Shown: positions 1-10,650 of the stretch, one piece after another
Numbering within the stretch: position 1 is the stretch's first letter
How the letters are laid out: every line of letters begins with the position of its first letter
Origin: Apiospora phragmitis
Taxonomy: Eukaryota; Ascomycota; Sordariomycetes; Amphisphaeriales; Apiosporaceae
Assembly: GCA_038363925.1 (NCBI GenBank)
Contig: JAQQWL010000009.1
Coordinates: 434,001-498,000 of the forward strand
DNA: 64,000 nucleotides
Direction: 5' to 3'
The notes under the pieces: model-generated
Told to the model about the DNA's origin: nothing
Seen by the model: the letters and a program-made list of their open reading frames with translations, nothing else
Database searches by the model: none
Made by a program: the position numbers and the translations under genes

Positions 1-2662
1 GGGAAGTGAATGCTTCTTTTGATCCGGGGAAGCCTCCAGTTGCCGGCCTCGTATGCGGCTTTCATACTCCTCTTCGGGCGTGGAACGAGAACCAGAACCA
101 GAACCAGAACCACTCTTTGATTCCGGGTGCCCTGTTGAAGCTGGCGGCGGGATAGGTGGATAAGACGAATTTGACACACTTGCCTCGTGGCTTGTATCTG
201 ACATGAGAAGAGTATGGGCAAAAACTCTCGTCGGAATCCTGGCGGCCCACCGTCATGCGTTGCCTACTATTTGAAGTTTTCGGCGGCATATTCCAGCAAT
301 AATGGCTTTCTCTTCCTGGGCATATCTATGGCTTTCGGCAGCACGTCCACAGCCTCCATATCGTAGAAATCATAGCCTTCGGTGCTGGAAATCTGACTGT
401 CATGCGAGACTTCTGATAACGGTGCGGAATCAAGGCGTTTCCGCCCACCCGCCTGCGCTCGGCATATGCCGAGTTAATCAGGTTGGAGTTCAGGTTCGGA
501 GGAAGAGTAAAGCTCCCTACCTCCTGAACTGGCGTCAGCATTTGGCCAGATGACCGGAACTGATGTGGGTCTTCCGGAGCGCCTTCATCAGCCGGTCGAG
601 CTAGCGGTGTAGCGGCATTCGATTCACTATCAATCTCCTCGGTTAAGAGATATTTCTTTAGTGTCTGTCGGCTTTCCACTGAGGAGACCGACGGCGCTCT
701 TCTCGGTGAGGACTCGCTGCTGACTTTTAGTTGCGGCAGGGACCCATACTTGGGTAGGTTGGCTTTCGAGTCTGACTTCTCAAGGAGACCATTCGGCTTT
801 GAGTTCTTACGTCGTGTCGTTCGCATCTCCAGATGGTATTCAGACCTCCGGGTGAGCAGCAAGTCCACTGCGTATGCCAATATCCTCCATGTTTGGGCAA
901 GTCGAAACTGGCTAACTGTCTCGGCTGCTCGAGCATAGTGATCCATAATACCTGCGGACCCTTTCATTGAGAGGCCGTTTGTTGTCTTCATCCAAGGGAG
1001 ACCCTTTTCCAGGGCTTCGAGGTAATGAGACGCGAGATACTGATATATGGCTGTTTTCGAAGCTACCGGGACGTGCCCAATCGCCATGATTTGTTGAGGT
1101 TTGAAGGTTCCTGTCAAGTTGATAGCCTGCTCTAGTGAGATGATGGGCTCTTCCGTACCAGTGCCAGAAGGAGGGGTGGTACTGTAAGGCTGTGTGGAGC
1201 GTACGTGAGGCCTCCGTCTTCTGCCGCCACGCTTTCGAGGGCCGAGAAAACTGCCGACCACGTCGTCTTCCGAGTCGCTTCGGCTTACTCAGCATCTGAC
1301 CAGAAGGGCTGGAACTAAAGAGGAGGTGACTTCGGGTACAGCCGTTGTTGGACGCGGTCTCGGGGGATGTGCTCTTTCTTCAAGCATCATGACTACATCA
1401 CCAGATGGAGAAAAGTCGACACTCGAGAGAGGTTGCCTATCCATGACCTTGGGAGCGAACGCAACGTCGCACTGAGAGAAGAGCCCATCTAGACCGGCAG
1501 TCCAGAGGAGGTCTTGATCATGCCAGAGCAGGGCGCTCGGAGAAATGTCGAACCGGTCAATTTCCTTGTACGGCATCGTGGGACGGCCAAGGTCCCAGAT
1601 ATGCACACCGGAAATGCCATACTTTTTGCCGTGGCCACTGTCTCCGTATGATACCGCAACCTGGGCCGCTCGCTTTCCCTGTGCCGTAGCAGACCATAGC
1701 GGCGGTCGCCACGAGAACAACACTGACAGGCGCTGGTGCTGAAATCGTCCATCTTGGCTTCTGCTTCCTTTCGCGGTGGTAGATATATCCCAAAAGTGGC
1801 ATTTTCTGTCGAAGCCGCCGCTGATCAGGTGGTTTCCGTCAGGGTGCCACGAGATAGATGATGTCCCCCGCGGCGATGCATGGGCATTAATCTTCAAAAG
1901 CGGCGCATTGGCTTTCTTGACATCCCATTTCAAGATGGCTCCCGAGTCCGTGGCGCATGCAAAGATGAAGCCGTCCTTAGGGCACCATTTGATATCCCGA
2001 ATTCCCTCCGAATTGCCCTGAAACGCCTTGAAAGCGCGAAACGTAAGCTGGCCACTCCTCGTTGTTTGAGGGACGCGCACATCGAAAAGCCGCACAATAC
2101 CCTCTTGGCCGCCTGACAACAAAAGTGAATTCTTGTGAGGATTGCTATCCAGCTTGTTTATCTGGCGCGACTCCTCCTGGGTCTGGATGACGTCCAAAAC
2201 AGTGCCGCCGGGTGTTCAGAGCCGAGGCGGCTAATACATTGTACTGGAAGATCTGGCCGCTGGCGCACGCGGTGAAGATGGTGGGCTCGCCCTCGTGGTT
2301 GGAAGACCACTTCACGTCCTTGATGGCTAGCTGACTCCCCGAGATTGGCGGATCGGTTCGCCTGTTGCGCCTGGATGTAGGCACGGAGGTCGACGCCCTC
2401 GCGAACATGAAGCCCGTCAATGTGGATAGTCTTGAGGATGTCGCGACCGCCGAGAACGGCGAGGCGGCCGTCGGCGGATCGATCGAGGCAGACGATGGGT
2501 TGCGATGCCTGGTAAATGACGTTTTGCGACTGGTTCGGGCGGTACGAGGTCGGGGAGGGGCGAGCTTGTCGGGCCCAGGTTGCTGTTGTCGTTGGCCGTG
2601 GAGTCGCTCTGCGGCCGGCCGAGCAAGCGGCGCATGATCTTGGAGGAACCCTGGTTATACAT
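1..2662 (-). CDS. RTC1: Rtc1/WDR24-like WD40 protein of the SEA (GATOR2) complex, 3' end off the window
   Basis: The N-terminal half is a WD40 propeller: recognisable repeats include 'SGGQEGIVRLFDVR', 'IKWCPKDGFIFACA', 'SISWHPDGNHLISGGFDRK' and 'SSVDFSPSGDVVMM' (about 1380-2140). A helical region follows ('ISLEQAINLTGTFKPQQIM', 'ASHYLEALEKGLPWM'; 860-1150), then low-complexity linker running off the left edge. This order matches fungal Rtc1, homologue of WDR24, a vacuole-membrane SEA/GATOR2 subunit acting on TORC1; the family ends in a RING-like domain, not in this window. Start chosen at the ATG opening 'MYNQGSSKIMRRLLGR'. The frame changes near 2550, 2335, 2205, 1310, 1270 and below 400 without splice signals or loss of conserved sequence, so I read it as one gene with indels (see findings). 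Shares a 770-bp divergent promoter with the Vps38-like gene. A true pseudogene is the alternative. Confidence 0.8.
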
Positions 2663-3429
2663 GTCGGTAGTCTTTGGCTATCCAAGCCGAACAAAATAGC
2701 CGAGGCGTTTCATGGTTTGGGTGAATAGGGCAATGGTGGGACGAGGTAGAGGCGTCTTTCAGCCCTCGAACAACATTGGGCCCTGTCGCGCGGGGGAGTT
2801 TGCGAAAGTCTAGGCGGTAGCACACAAATAATTGAGTAGGAGTGAGCTAGTGTGCAAATATGATGTATTTCTTGGTATTACACCAGCTCTTTGCGACCAT
2901 CGCCGACGTGGTTAGAAGTATGTAGTATCACAGACTTGTCTTGGTCCTGCTGTACCAGCTCAAGTCCAGTCATGGAATACATTTGGTAGGCATCCCGAGG
3001 CACCTATTACTGGAGGTACTTACAGCATGCATTCTGCCGGTTAATGCCGCCAAGATCCACCGAACAGCTGGGGTAGTACGCTGCACTCTGCAGGGATCAC
3101 GCCAATTGGTTAGGTAATGACGTTGCTTTCTAAAGGCTAGGCGTAGGCGGTATAGATCAATGAGCTAACAACACCAGGCCTTCTGGACCTCAACCTCAAG
3201 TGCTCAGTTCATCCCACTTGGTTGGACACACCAAGGACACCCACCATTGAGACGTTTGTTGCACCGAAGTTGTGGGAGTTCACATGCATGGCTCCAGCTC
3301 CGATCCATTGGTAGCAGCAGGGTTAGGTGACAAGCAAAAGAGGGCTCCAATTACACAAGATTCCACTACCAACACTCCTCCCGACCAAGGAATGCTGTTG
3401 GTGTCCGTCGCAGCTTGCTTTCCAACAAC
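2663..3429. promoter_or_regulatory. Divergent intergenic region between RTC1-like and VPS38-like genes
   Basis: No coding signal; both neighbours start at its edges and are read outward, so it should hold both promoters. I see no strong TATA box. Confidence 0.5.
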
Positions 3430-5387
3430 ATGTCTTTCTCTAGGGAGTCTACCCGACCTCTGTTGACGCCCCAGAATCGGCGATTGCGACATTTGCACGG
3501 CATCTACCTGCGAAATCTGACCTTTGAACGACACCAATTGAAGACGACCGATGACGTCGATCTCAGCAGAGGCTCGCCAAACAAGCTCGACACCTGAAGA
3601 ATGCGCCCCAGCTTCACCACTCCGCCTCCTCCGACACTCTGAGCGACAGACCCCCAACCTCGCCGACGCAGTACCAATCTCGCCAACAAGAGCCCGGTTA
3701 CGCGTCAAAGGCAGCTGGAATTGGCCATCAAAGCAGGGCTGCCGATGTCTTCTTCTCGCTGCATGTCCAAGGTGTGGACGATCCAGTCTACATCAGTGAA
3801 GTCGGCACGCGATCGACGGTATGCAAATGTCGCAAAATATGTTATTTACTAATCGCTAATGTTACTGTTTGGCTAGAACTTCGACTTCAGCTTCTTCGAG
3901 CTTGCGAAGCAGACTTCCACATCTCTCGATCCTCTCAAGTAACCGTCAAAGTCTGGGCCAGCGTCGCGGAGAGTGGCTGTTTCTTCTGGAAGAACTAGTC
4001 GACCTTCGCCAGCTCAACTTCATTGGGACACTGATCAACCACCAATTCCCACCCAACTGCCTGCGTTTTCCATCTGATCGACGGTGTCTATACACTCGAG
4101 CTTCCGAGTCGAGTCCCCGAGCCGAAGCGAGGCCCTGTCTTGCCCACCTCGTCTCACAATGCTTTGATGAAACTCTCGAACCTGGAGGCCTCCATACAGG
4201 ATGCGCTTGCTACATGCGAGTCGGTGACCGGCCATATCACCACAGTACTGGAGCAAATACCCCCGGACGCCGTCCCCGAAGAGGAAGAGAATGTGAAACT
4301 GGTGAACAAGAGCCTAGCCGCCCAGCAGCGGAAAATGCGCGCAGCCGAGGCCCGCCGCGACCAGCTCCAGGCTTCCATTGCGGCCCGCCGACCGCCATCA
4401 TCGAGGGTCGCGCGGCCCAAAAGAGCGTGGAACAAGATGTCGAGCATGCCAACGCGAAGCTACCGGCATCACGCCACGCCATCTCCATGGTCCAAGAATT
4501 GATCCGCGGCCAGCGACGGCGCATCTGCGAGGATCTACCCATGTCTTCCCCATCACACAGGCACCATCGGCCCCTCCCCTCGCTTTCCAGATCTGCGGGC
4601 TGCCGCTGCCGAACACCTGCTACGATCCTACTTCGTCTACCGCCTCCGAGGACGCTTTGTCAGCAGCGCTGGGCTACGTGGCCCAGGTCACCAACTTGCT
4701 ACAGTTCTACCTTTCGGTGCCGATTCCATATCCCATCAGCGTGTACGGGTCGCGAAGCAGCGTCCGGGACGACATTTCGCAGATAGCCGATACGCAACGG
4801 TCGTTCCCGCTCTTTCTGCGGGGCGGGGCTACGGCGCAGTACCGGTTCGAGTACGGCTGGTTCCTGCTGAACAAGAACATCGAGGCCCTCTGCGTGGCAT
4901 CCGGCCTCAAGGTCGTCGACATCCGCCACACGCTGCCCAACCTGAAGTATCTGCTCTACGTGTGCAGCGCCGGGACCGATGAGCTGCCGGAGCGCAAGCG
5001 CGGCGGCATCCGGGGCCTCTTCGCGGGCAAGCTGAAGGGCCGCATGAGCGTGGACGAGATGGGCGGCGGCAGCAGCGCTGGCGGCAGTCGTCGGGGGAGT
5101 GCCGAAGCGACGCGGCCATGAAGCAGCGGGACGAGCTGCGGAAGGCCCTCGAGGGGCAGCAGCGGGGAGTGGGCGGAGAAAATAACAACAGCGACAGAAT
5201 GGGCGCTGCTGGACTGGGGCCGAAGAGAGCGCCGAGTCCGCGGTTCGTTGAGGTGCTGCCGCCCTTTGAGGAGGGACTTCGGGTCACGCTGCGGACCAAA
5301 GGTTTGCGGGGAGAATATGGTGAAGTGAGGTGGAGAGATGGGGCCACCAGGCCTTGGGGCTGGAGATTTCGCCACGGAAAGAGATAG
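3430..5387 (+). CDS. VPS38: Vps38/UVRAG-like subunit of PI3-kinase complex II
   Basis: Pieces in order: N-terminal 'RRLRHLHGIYLRNLTF', a C2-like segment ('VFFSLHVQGVDDPVYISEV' ... 'NFDFSFFELAKQ' ... 'VTVKVWASV'), a coiled coil (about 4290-4510), and a C-terminal domain ('ALGYVAQVTNLLQFYLSVPIP', 'TLPNLKYLLYVCS'). A C2 domain before the coiled coil favours Vps38/UVRAG over Atg14; the family joins Vps34, Vps15 and Vps30 in endosomal sorting. One intron lies at about 3819-3875 (gtatgc...ctag). The frame breaks near 3590, 3939, 3992, 4065, 4400 and 4540. At 3939 and 3992 restoring one G rejoins the conserved frame, so assembly error is likely. The 3' end after the conserved domain is a low-complexity tail of uncertain frame. 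Confidence 0.75.
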
Positions 5388-6215
5388 GGTTGACATTTAC
5401 CCCGGACCTTGCAGAAACTGTGAGTGAGGTGTGGTTGGTTGGGCAAGGTGCAATGTTGCGCATTTAGCGTTGATTTCTGTGATACCCGTGTACGAGTTTG
5501 TTACTATGATATAAAGCAGTAATACAGCTGAGTTCAGATCACCTGGAAGAAGTGAGGACATGTAATTGATTGACTACTTGGTCTGCATGTGCGTCATCTT
5601 GTATTTACTCTTACCATATGCAACTCTAGTAGCAGCCAACATCATTCTTCCCCTTCCCGCTCACCCATCCCCCCCCCTTTTTTCCCTTCCCAAGCTTTCA
5701 AAGGTGTGCAGATAAATGTGACTCCAATTAATCGAAAAAGCTTGAATATAACAGGGCCTGTAAAAAAAATCTTATATTCCATTGTTCCTGGTCCCTGTCA
5801 GTGTTTTCACCGTCCGCCATCCCCACCACAATGCCACAACCGACCGGCACCATGTCTGAGGCAGCTTCACACGAGAGCTGCAATCAGTGATCATGGAATT
5901 TTTGGACTAATTGCCTTTACTCTGGACAATCTCTTTATTCTGGTGCTGTGGCATTGCCTGGGAGTCATCAATTTAGCTTCTGGTGATATGTGGTTCAAAC
6001 CCCAGCACTCTCATCCAAGGAAAGGCCAAGTATAATTGACACATAACCAAACTAATCGAGTGAACTAAAGTATTTTACTCCAGGAGAATAAATAGGTATC
6101 TCCGATTTCTTTCTTGGCTAATTATATATGTTGTGTCGTCTCGCCGTTCATTGCCGTCAGCAACCACTACTATACCATAACGAGAGACTCACACTTATAT
6201 CAGTCAGTATCAGTC
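5388..6215. other. Intergenic region
   Basis: No convincing gene. It has pyrimidine-rich stretches (5640-5700) and a tRNA B-box-like 'ggttcaaacccc' at about 5993 without a foldable tRNA around it. Confidence 0.5.
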
Positions 6216-7382
6216 ATGGCTTCAAATACCTCTTACGACGCAGAGATGCTCATCTCTCGCCTGGGACACATTCCCAATCCAATGGCAAAAGACAGGACAC
6301 CCGCCACTGACGGTGTGTCACTCCAAGCCCGAAAAGAACCACTACGACCTCGGGACAAGTCGTCACTCGGCCGCCTCGATCGTCTCCCACCCGAGCTCAC
6401 GTTCATGGTCATAAAACTGCTGGACCTGCAGTCCATCACCCGCCTCCAGCGGGTGTCCTACCAGGGCGACGCCTACGTGCATTCGTGTGTCGAATACCGC
6501 GATCTCTGCACGAACGTCCCCCGGGCCCTCGAGGCCTTCGGGCTGCTGAATGTTGGCCGCCCCCATCTTGTGGTGGATATATATAGCGTCTTGCGAACGG
6601 ACGCGTGCGAGATCTGCGGGGGAGGGCGGCGCCTTTCTGTTCCTTCCCACGTGCCAGCGATGCTGCGCGGCCTGCTTGGCGTACTACCCGTCCCTGCGGT
6701 TGATGACACCGATTCAGGCGATACGATACTACGGTCTCTCCGAGGAGCAATGTCGGCAGCTCCCTGTTGTCCGCCTCGGGGGTCGCAAGCCTCGCATTAC
6801 TATCGGTGGGACCGGGGGGCTCATGATGCACCCCAATAACCTAAAGGCCGTCAGCGCGAAGGCAGCTCGCGACCTCGCCATCGCCGTGCACGGCTCGGAA
6901 GAGGCGCTGGCCAAGGCTACGGAGAAGCCGTGGGTGGGAAGAGATCCCCCCGTCTGGTGGTACTGGCAGACGGCGCACCGCGTGCCACCACGCCAGGACT
7001 GGCTGGCACCGTCGCACCACCGGCGCGCCCTGCCCCGGCCGGCCGCCGGGTTCGACGCCCGCAAATACGCCAGCATGACGGCTGTTATTTTCCTACGCTC
7101 ACCAAGTCCGGGAAGCTCGAAAGATGTCTGTGGTGCCGGGGCTGCGCGGATAACAAGATCAGGCTGGTCCGCAGATTCAGGATGATGCACTCCATCGACC
7201 AGACGACCATAGACACGATGCCACCCGAGTATCGTGATGGGAAGTACCACCCAACGAAAGTTCTGTTTGCTCTGGCAGACCGAGCTTGGTCGAGGGACAC
7301 GTTCTTGGAACACGTTCAACATTGCACAGGCGCACAGCGGTTGATTGCACAAGACAAGAATGATATCAAGTCAGCAATTTAA
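6216..7382 (+). CDS. F-box-like protein with Cys-rich segment
   Basis: Start chosen at the ATG giving 'MASNTSYDAEMLISRLG'. Residues about 50-90 contain an F-box-like motif ('LDRLPPELTFMVIKLLDLQS', then 'ITRLQRV'), usual for SCF ubiquitin-ligase adaptors that bind Skp1. Downstream is a paired-cysteine segment ('DACEICG' and 'LPTCQRCCAAC'), common in fungal F-box proteins of unknown substrate, then 'IQAIRYYGLSEEQCRQLP' and a C-terminal 'ERCLWCRGC'. The frame changes near 6622 (in a run of g) and near 7065; no introns are evident at these points. The protein would be about 380 residues. The substrate cannot be predicted. Confidence 0.55.
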
Positions 7383-9057
7383 TGGATCGGAGAATATACT
7401 CAACCGGCTATTCCTTATGTCCACTGCAACCTAAGAAGCCCTGGGGAGCTTGAGTACAAGATATGGAAAGGAAGATCGTCCTGCCGACCAGAAGACACTA
7501 CGAAAGGACTTGGAAATTCGAATCAGTACCATTTTGGATAATTATACAACGAGTTGTGCGATGAGCTGTTTGTTGAAAGGTGAATCGACGCGACTGGCGC
7601 GAAAATATCATCTGCTCCGAGTATTTTCGATAATGCGCCTCATTGCCCCAGCCTGCTCTTCAACGGCCGAAACACAACAGTCGAATCGGTATAGGACTTG
7701 CCGGGCTTGGAATATACATGAAGGCTTGATGAATGGGCTATTTAGAACATGGCCCGTTATTGGGTCTGCATATACAATCAAATAATTAAAATTTGCCAAC
7801 AAACTGCCCGCAACGCCAGTATCGCACAGGAGAATAGGGGTAGCACGTCACGGCGATGGTATATTGCTGGACCACCACCTAGTCACAGTTGTTCTTGTTT
7901 CTCTCTATGCAGGCAATAAATCTAATCACTGACCATCTGCTGGTTCACATCACGGGGACGTGAGGTGTCCCCTAGTTTGTTTCAGCCGCAAACAGCGGAA
8001 GTCAGTTGCGATATGTCTTAAAAATCGCTTTCGACTCATGATAGGACACCTGTGTGTTTCCCCGGTTGATGTGGCTGCGTGAGGCTTGCATATGGCTGAC
8101 TGACTTGGCGCTTTCCCATGAACGTAAGGTAAAGGTTTGCCGCAAAGAGTGAATCATGCATCGGACGTACTCCCCACGGCGTTCTTGGGCCAAAGGGAAT
8201 GGACCAGGTCCCTGGGAAGGGCGGGGTGGTGTTCGGTTAAGACTCCGAATTGCAAAAAAGAAAGCAATTGGGTACTGGCTTTGTTCGCTCACGAGATACG
8301 CGAGTGCGGCTTCCCTGTAACGTGATGGACGGGTTACGTCAAACAGCTGTTGCTTATTCCTCGGGATAGGCTCCCATTGGCCAAAACGCTGTTGGCTAGT
8401 TGTTCCGAGTCAGCTGCTGAACATGCACGAAATCGAATAAGAGACCCTACATGTACCAAGACCGGAGATGGCGCCCACAAAGCTTGACTGGCAAAGCAAT
8501 TTCAGTGACGCTATCGGGGCAGTTTGCGTGCAGTACTGCGCAGGAATGACATGGACGCGGTTAAAGAGTTGAGATTCGTCAGCCAGCACCGGGGATGCTT
8601 CTCCCTTGCAGGTTTGCTTGAGCATCTATGACCAACCAAACATGGGAAGATAGAGGAAACATCCAATGTCCTTCATTGAATGTTTTCCCTACCATTAGCT
8701 ACGAAATACAAACCACGCATCGGAGTGTTCTCCATGGCCATCCAGCATTTCCAATGATTAATGTCCAAAAAAATGGGCAAAGCAGGAGTACGGATCAAGA
8801 CGGTAACCCATTGAATACTTCCTGGTGGCTTCCCATTGAATACAACTTCGATCTGGGAAGGTGCGTCACATAATGTGCGTGTAGGCACCAAAACTGCCTA
8901 ATCGGCCTCAAGTGTATTCCCTGTACCATGGCCGGTTTATAAAGTGGTTACATGGTCAGAGAAAATATCAAAAGCTTTTAATTTCTGATACAGAACAACC
9001 ATTACGAACACCAAGAAGCATCGATTAAAACCAGCACTTACACTCGCTCATGTCATA
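7383..9057. other. Long intergenic region with a likely TATA box for the downstream gene
   Basis: No supported gene in 1.7 kb; the longest open frames have no codon bias or recognisable motif. 'tttataaagtgg' at about 8936-8947 is a plausible TATA box about 115 bp upstream of the next ATG. Confidence 0.4.
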
Positions 9058-10170
9058 ATGGCCATCACTACCAACGTCACATCGCAGCGACAAGATGGAC
9101 CTACTGAAGTCTGGCCCTCGAACCTCCTATCTCAAGACGGTTTCCAGGGAAGATTCGGCAAGGAAGGCACCAACACCAAACCCTCCCCCACGGCACCGCC
9201 TCTGAAAACCACGATTTGCGAAGACGGCCACCCCATGGTCGCACCGGGCGACATGTACCGCATGGACGAGCTCCACCCCGGCCGCCGCGAGCCCCAGTTC
9301 CCGGGCCTGCACAACCTGCACGACACCGTCATCACTCGCACCCGCGACCCCCCGCCCCTGCGCGACGTCCAGGCCGACCCCACCCAGCGACGGCGCGCCG
9401 CGCTCTGGGACCAGGTCTCCCAGGCCGTCCGTGCCGCGCTGCAGGAGATCCCCCACGGCGCCCACGTCGCCGTCGTCTCCAACAGCGGGCCCAAGGCCGG
9501 CACGCTGGCCGACCAGCTCGAGGAAGCCCCGCCGGGAGCCATGATCCCGGGCGCGACCGTCGGCCTGCTCTTCGTCGCCGAGTTCCGCGACGAGCGCGCG
9601 TCGGGCCTGCACCCGGACTGGCGCCAGATCGCCTGCCCCATCCGCGCCGCCGAGGGCCGCCTCCTGGCTGGGCTGCGCCTGCTGCCCGCCGTCGTCGCCG
9701 AGCGCCCGGACCTGACCTTCACGGTTACGAACCTGACGTACCCGACCATCATCAACAAGTACCGCGACATTGTGCATAACGCGTACAAGCAAGGGCTCCT
9801 CCAGCACGGCTCGGTGCTCAACTCGTGGAAGCCGACCAATCTCGGCTGCTTCTTCCACCCCGGCGGCCTCTGGTATGAAGAATACGACATCTTCAAGCGC
9901 AGCTTCGCCTGCGACGGCGACCTGTACGGCTGGGACGAGGCGGTGCTGTACACGCGAGACCCGGTTGCCGTGATCGCGCCTAGTGTGCCCCCGGCCGAGA
10001 AGCCGCGCCGCCGCTTCAACTACTGGTACGAGGGGACAGCGCTCCGGGACGTGCAGTGGCTGCAGCTCGATGACAAAGGTCGGCTCTGCGGCGAGCGAGT
10101 GCCGGTGACTAAGCGGGCGGATGTGGTTCGGTGGGATGAACATGGCATTCCGGGAGGGCCTCTGGACTGA
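9058..10170 (+). CDS. Conserved-looking hypothetical protein, 370 aa, single exon
   Basis: An uninterrupted 370-codon frame with strong GC-rich third positions and a TATA-like box upstream, so it is almost certainly a real gene. I do not recognise the family. Visible features: Pro-rich N-terminus (residues about 40-60), a charged Arg-rich region (about 95-130), a central alpha/beta-like part with 'GAHVAVVSNSGPKAG' and 'TVGLLFVAEFRDE', an aromatic-rich C-terminal part ('GGLWYEEYDIFKRSF', 'RRRFNYWYEGTALRD') and a short acidic C-terminus. There is no signal peptide or membrane segment. Unlike many neighbours it has no frame break. Confidence 0.75.
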   Translation: MAITTNVTSQRQDGPTEVWPSNLLSQDGFQGRFGKEGTNTKPSPTAPPLKTTICEDGHPMVAPGDMYRMDELHPGRREPQFPGLHNLHDTVITRTRDPPPLRDVQADPTQRRRAALWDQVSQAVRAALQEIPHGAHVAVVSNSGPKAGTLADQLEEAPPGAMIPGATVGLLFVAEFRDERASGLHPDWRQIACPIRAAEGRLLAGLRLLPAVVAERPDLTFTVTNLTYPTIINKYRDIVHNAYKQGLLQHGSVLNSWKPTNLGCFFHPGGLWYEEYDIFKRSFACDGDLYGWDEAVLYTRDPVAVIAPSVPPAEKPRRRFNYWYEGTALRDVQWLQLDDKGRLCGERVPVTKRADVVRWDEHGIPGGPLD

Positions 10171-10650
10171 TCAATTCGCTTTGAGCCGTATCGTTGTTTC
10201 AGGGAGGATCGACAAGCAAGCGAATGTATTTATTTCTGCTATTAGCGAATGAGAGCGAAAGCCAAAGCGTTTTCTATTATTGCCTATGAATTTTGGGCCT
10301 ACCAGTGTATACCTGCAGACACAGCTCAGCATGTAATGTTCGTAGAGAATGGATGTGACAACCTCATATAAGTTTAGCGTTGTTAATGACGTTGCTGGTG
10401 ACATGGGAACTAACGCTATCACCAGCAGAGTTGGCCATGAATCCATCCACTATCATTCACTTTTACTTGGGAAAAACATATCGGTTTGGTCGTGGCACAG
10501 TTTGTAGCTTTGGCCAAGCTGTACACTGAATTTATCTGTGTGAAGGCCTCGAATGGTGTCCCGCAGGACAGGCAGTTTAGCGGTAAGGAAGGTATGTACT
10601 AAGTTTATTCCTCATTATTATGGCTAAACCAACCCGCTGTTTCGGAAATC

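Noticed and set aside
5940..6015. Possible tRNA around 'ggttcaaacccc'
   Set aside because: The T-stem does not pair, and the A box lacks the conserved A; no cloverleaf could be drawn by eye.
5589..6035. 148-codon open frame on the plus strand
   Set aside because: No motif, poor composition, includes pyrimidine runs; judged chance.
7450..7785. 111-codon open frame
   Set aside because: No similarity to anything I know, and irregular codon use in an AT-richer intergenic region.
9127..10143. 338-codon minus-strand frame
   Set aside because: Antisense shadow of the GC-rich gene at 9058-10170; Arg/Val/Gly-rich composition typical of a shadow.
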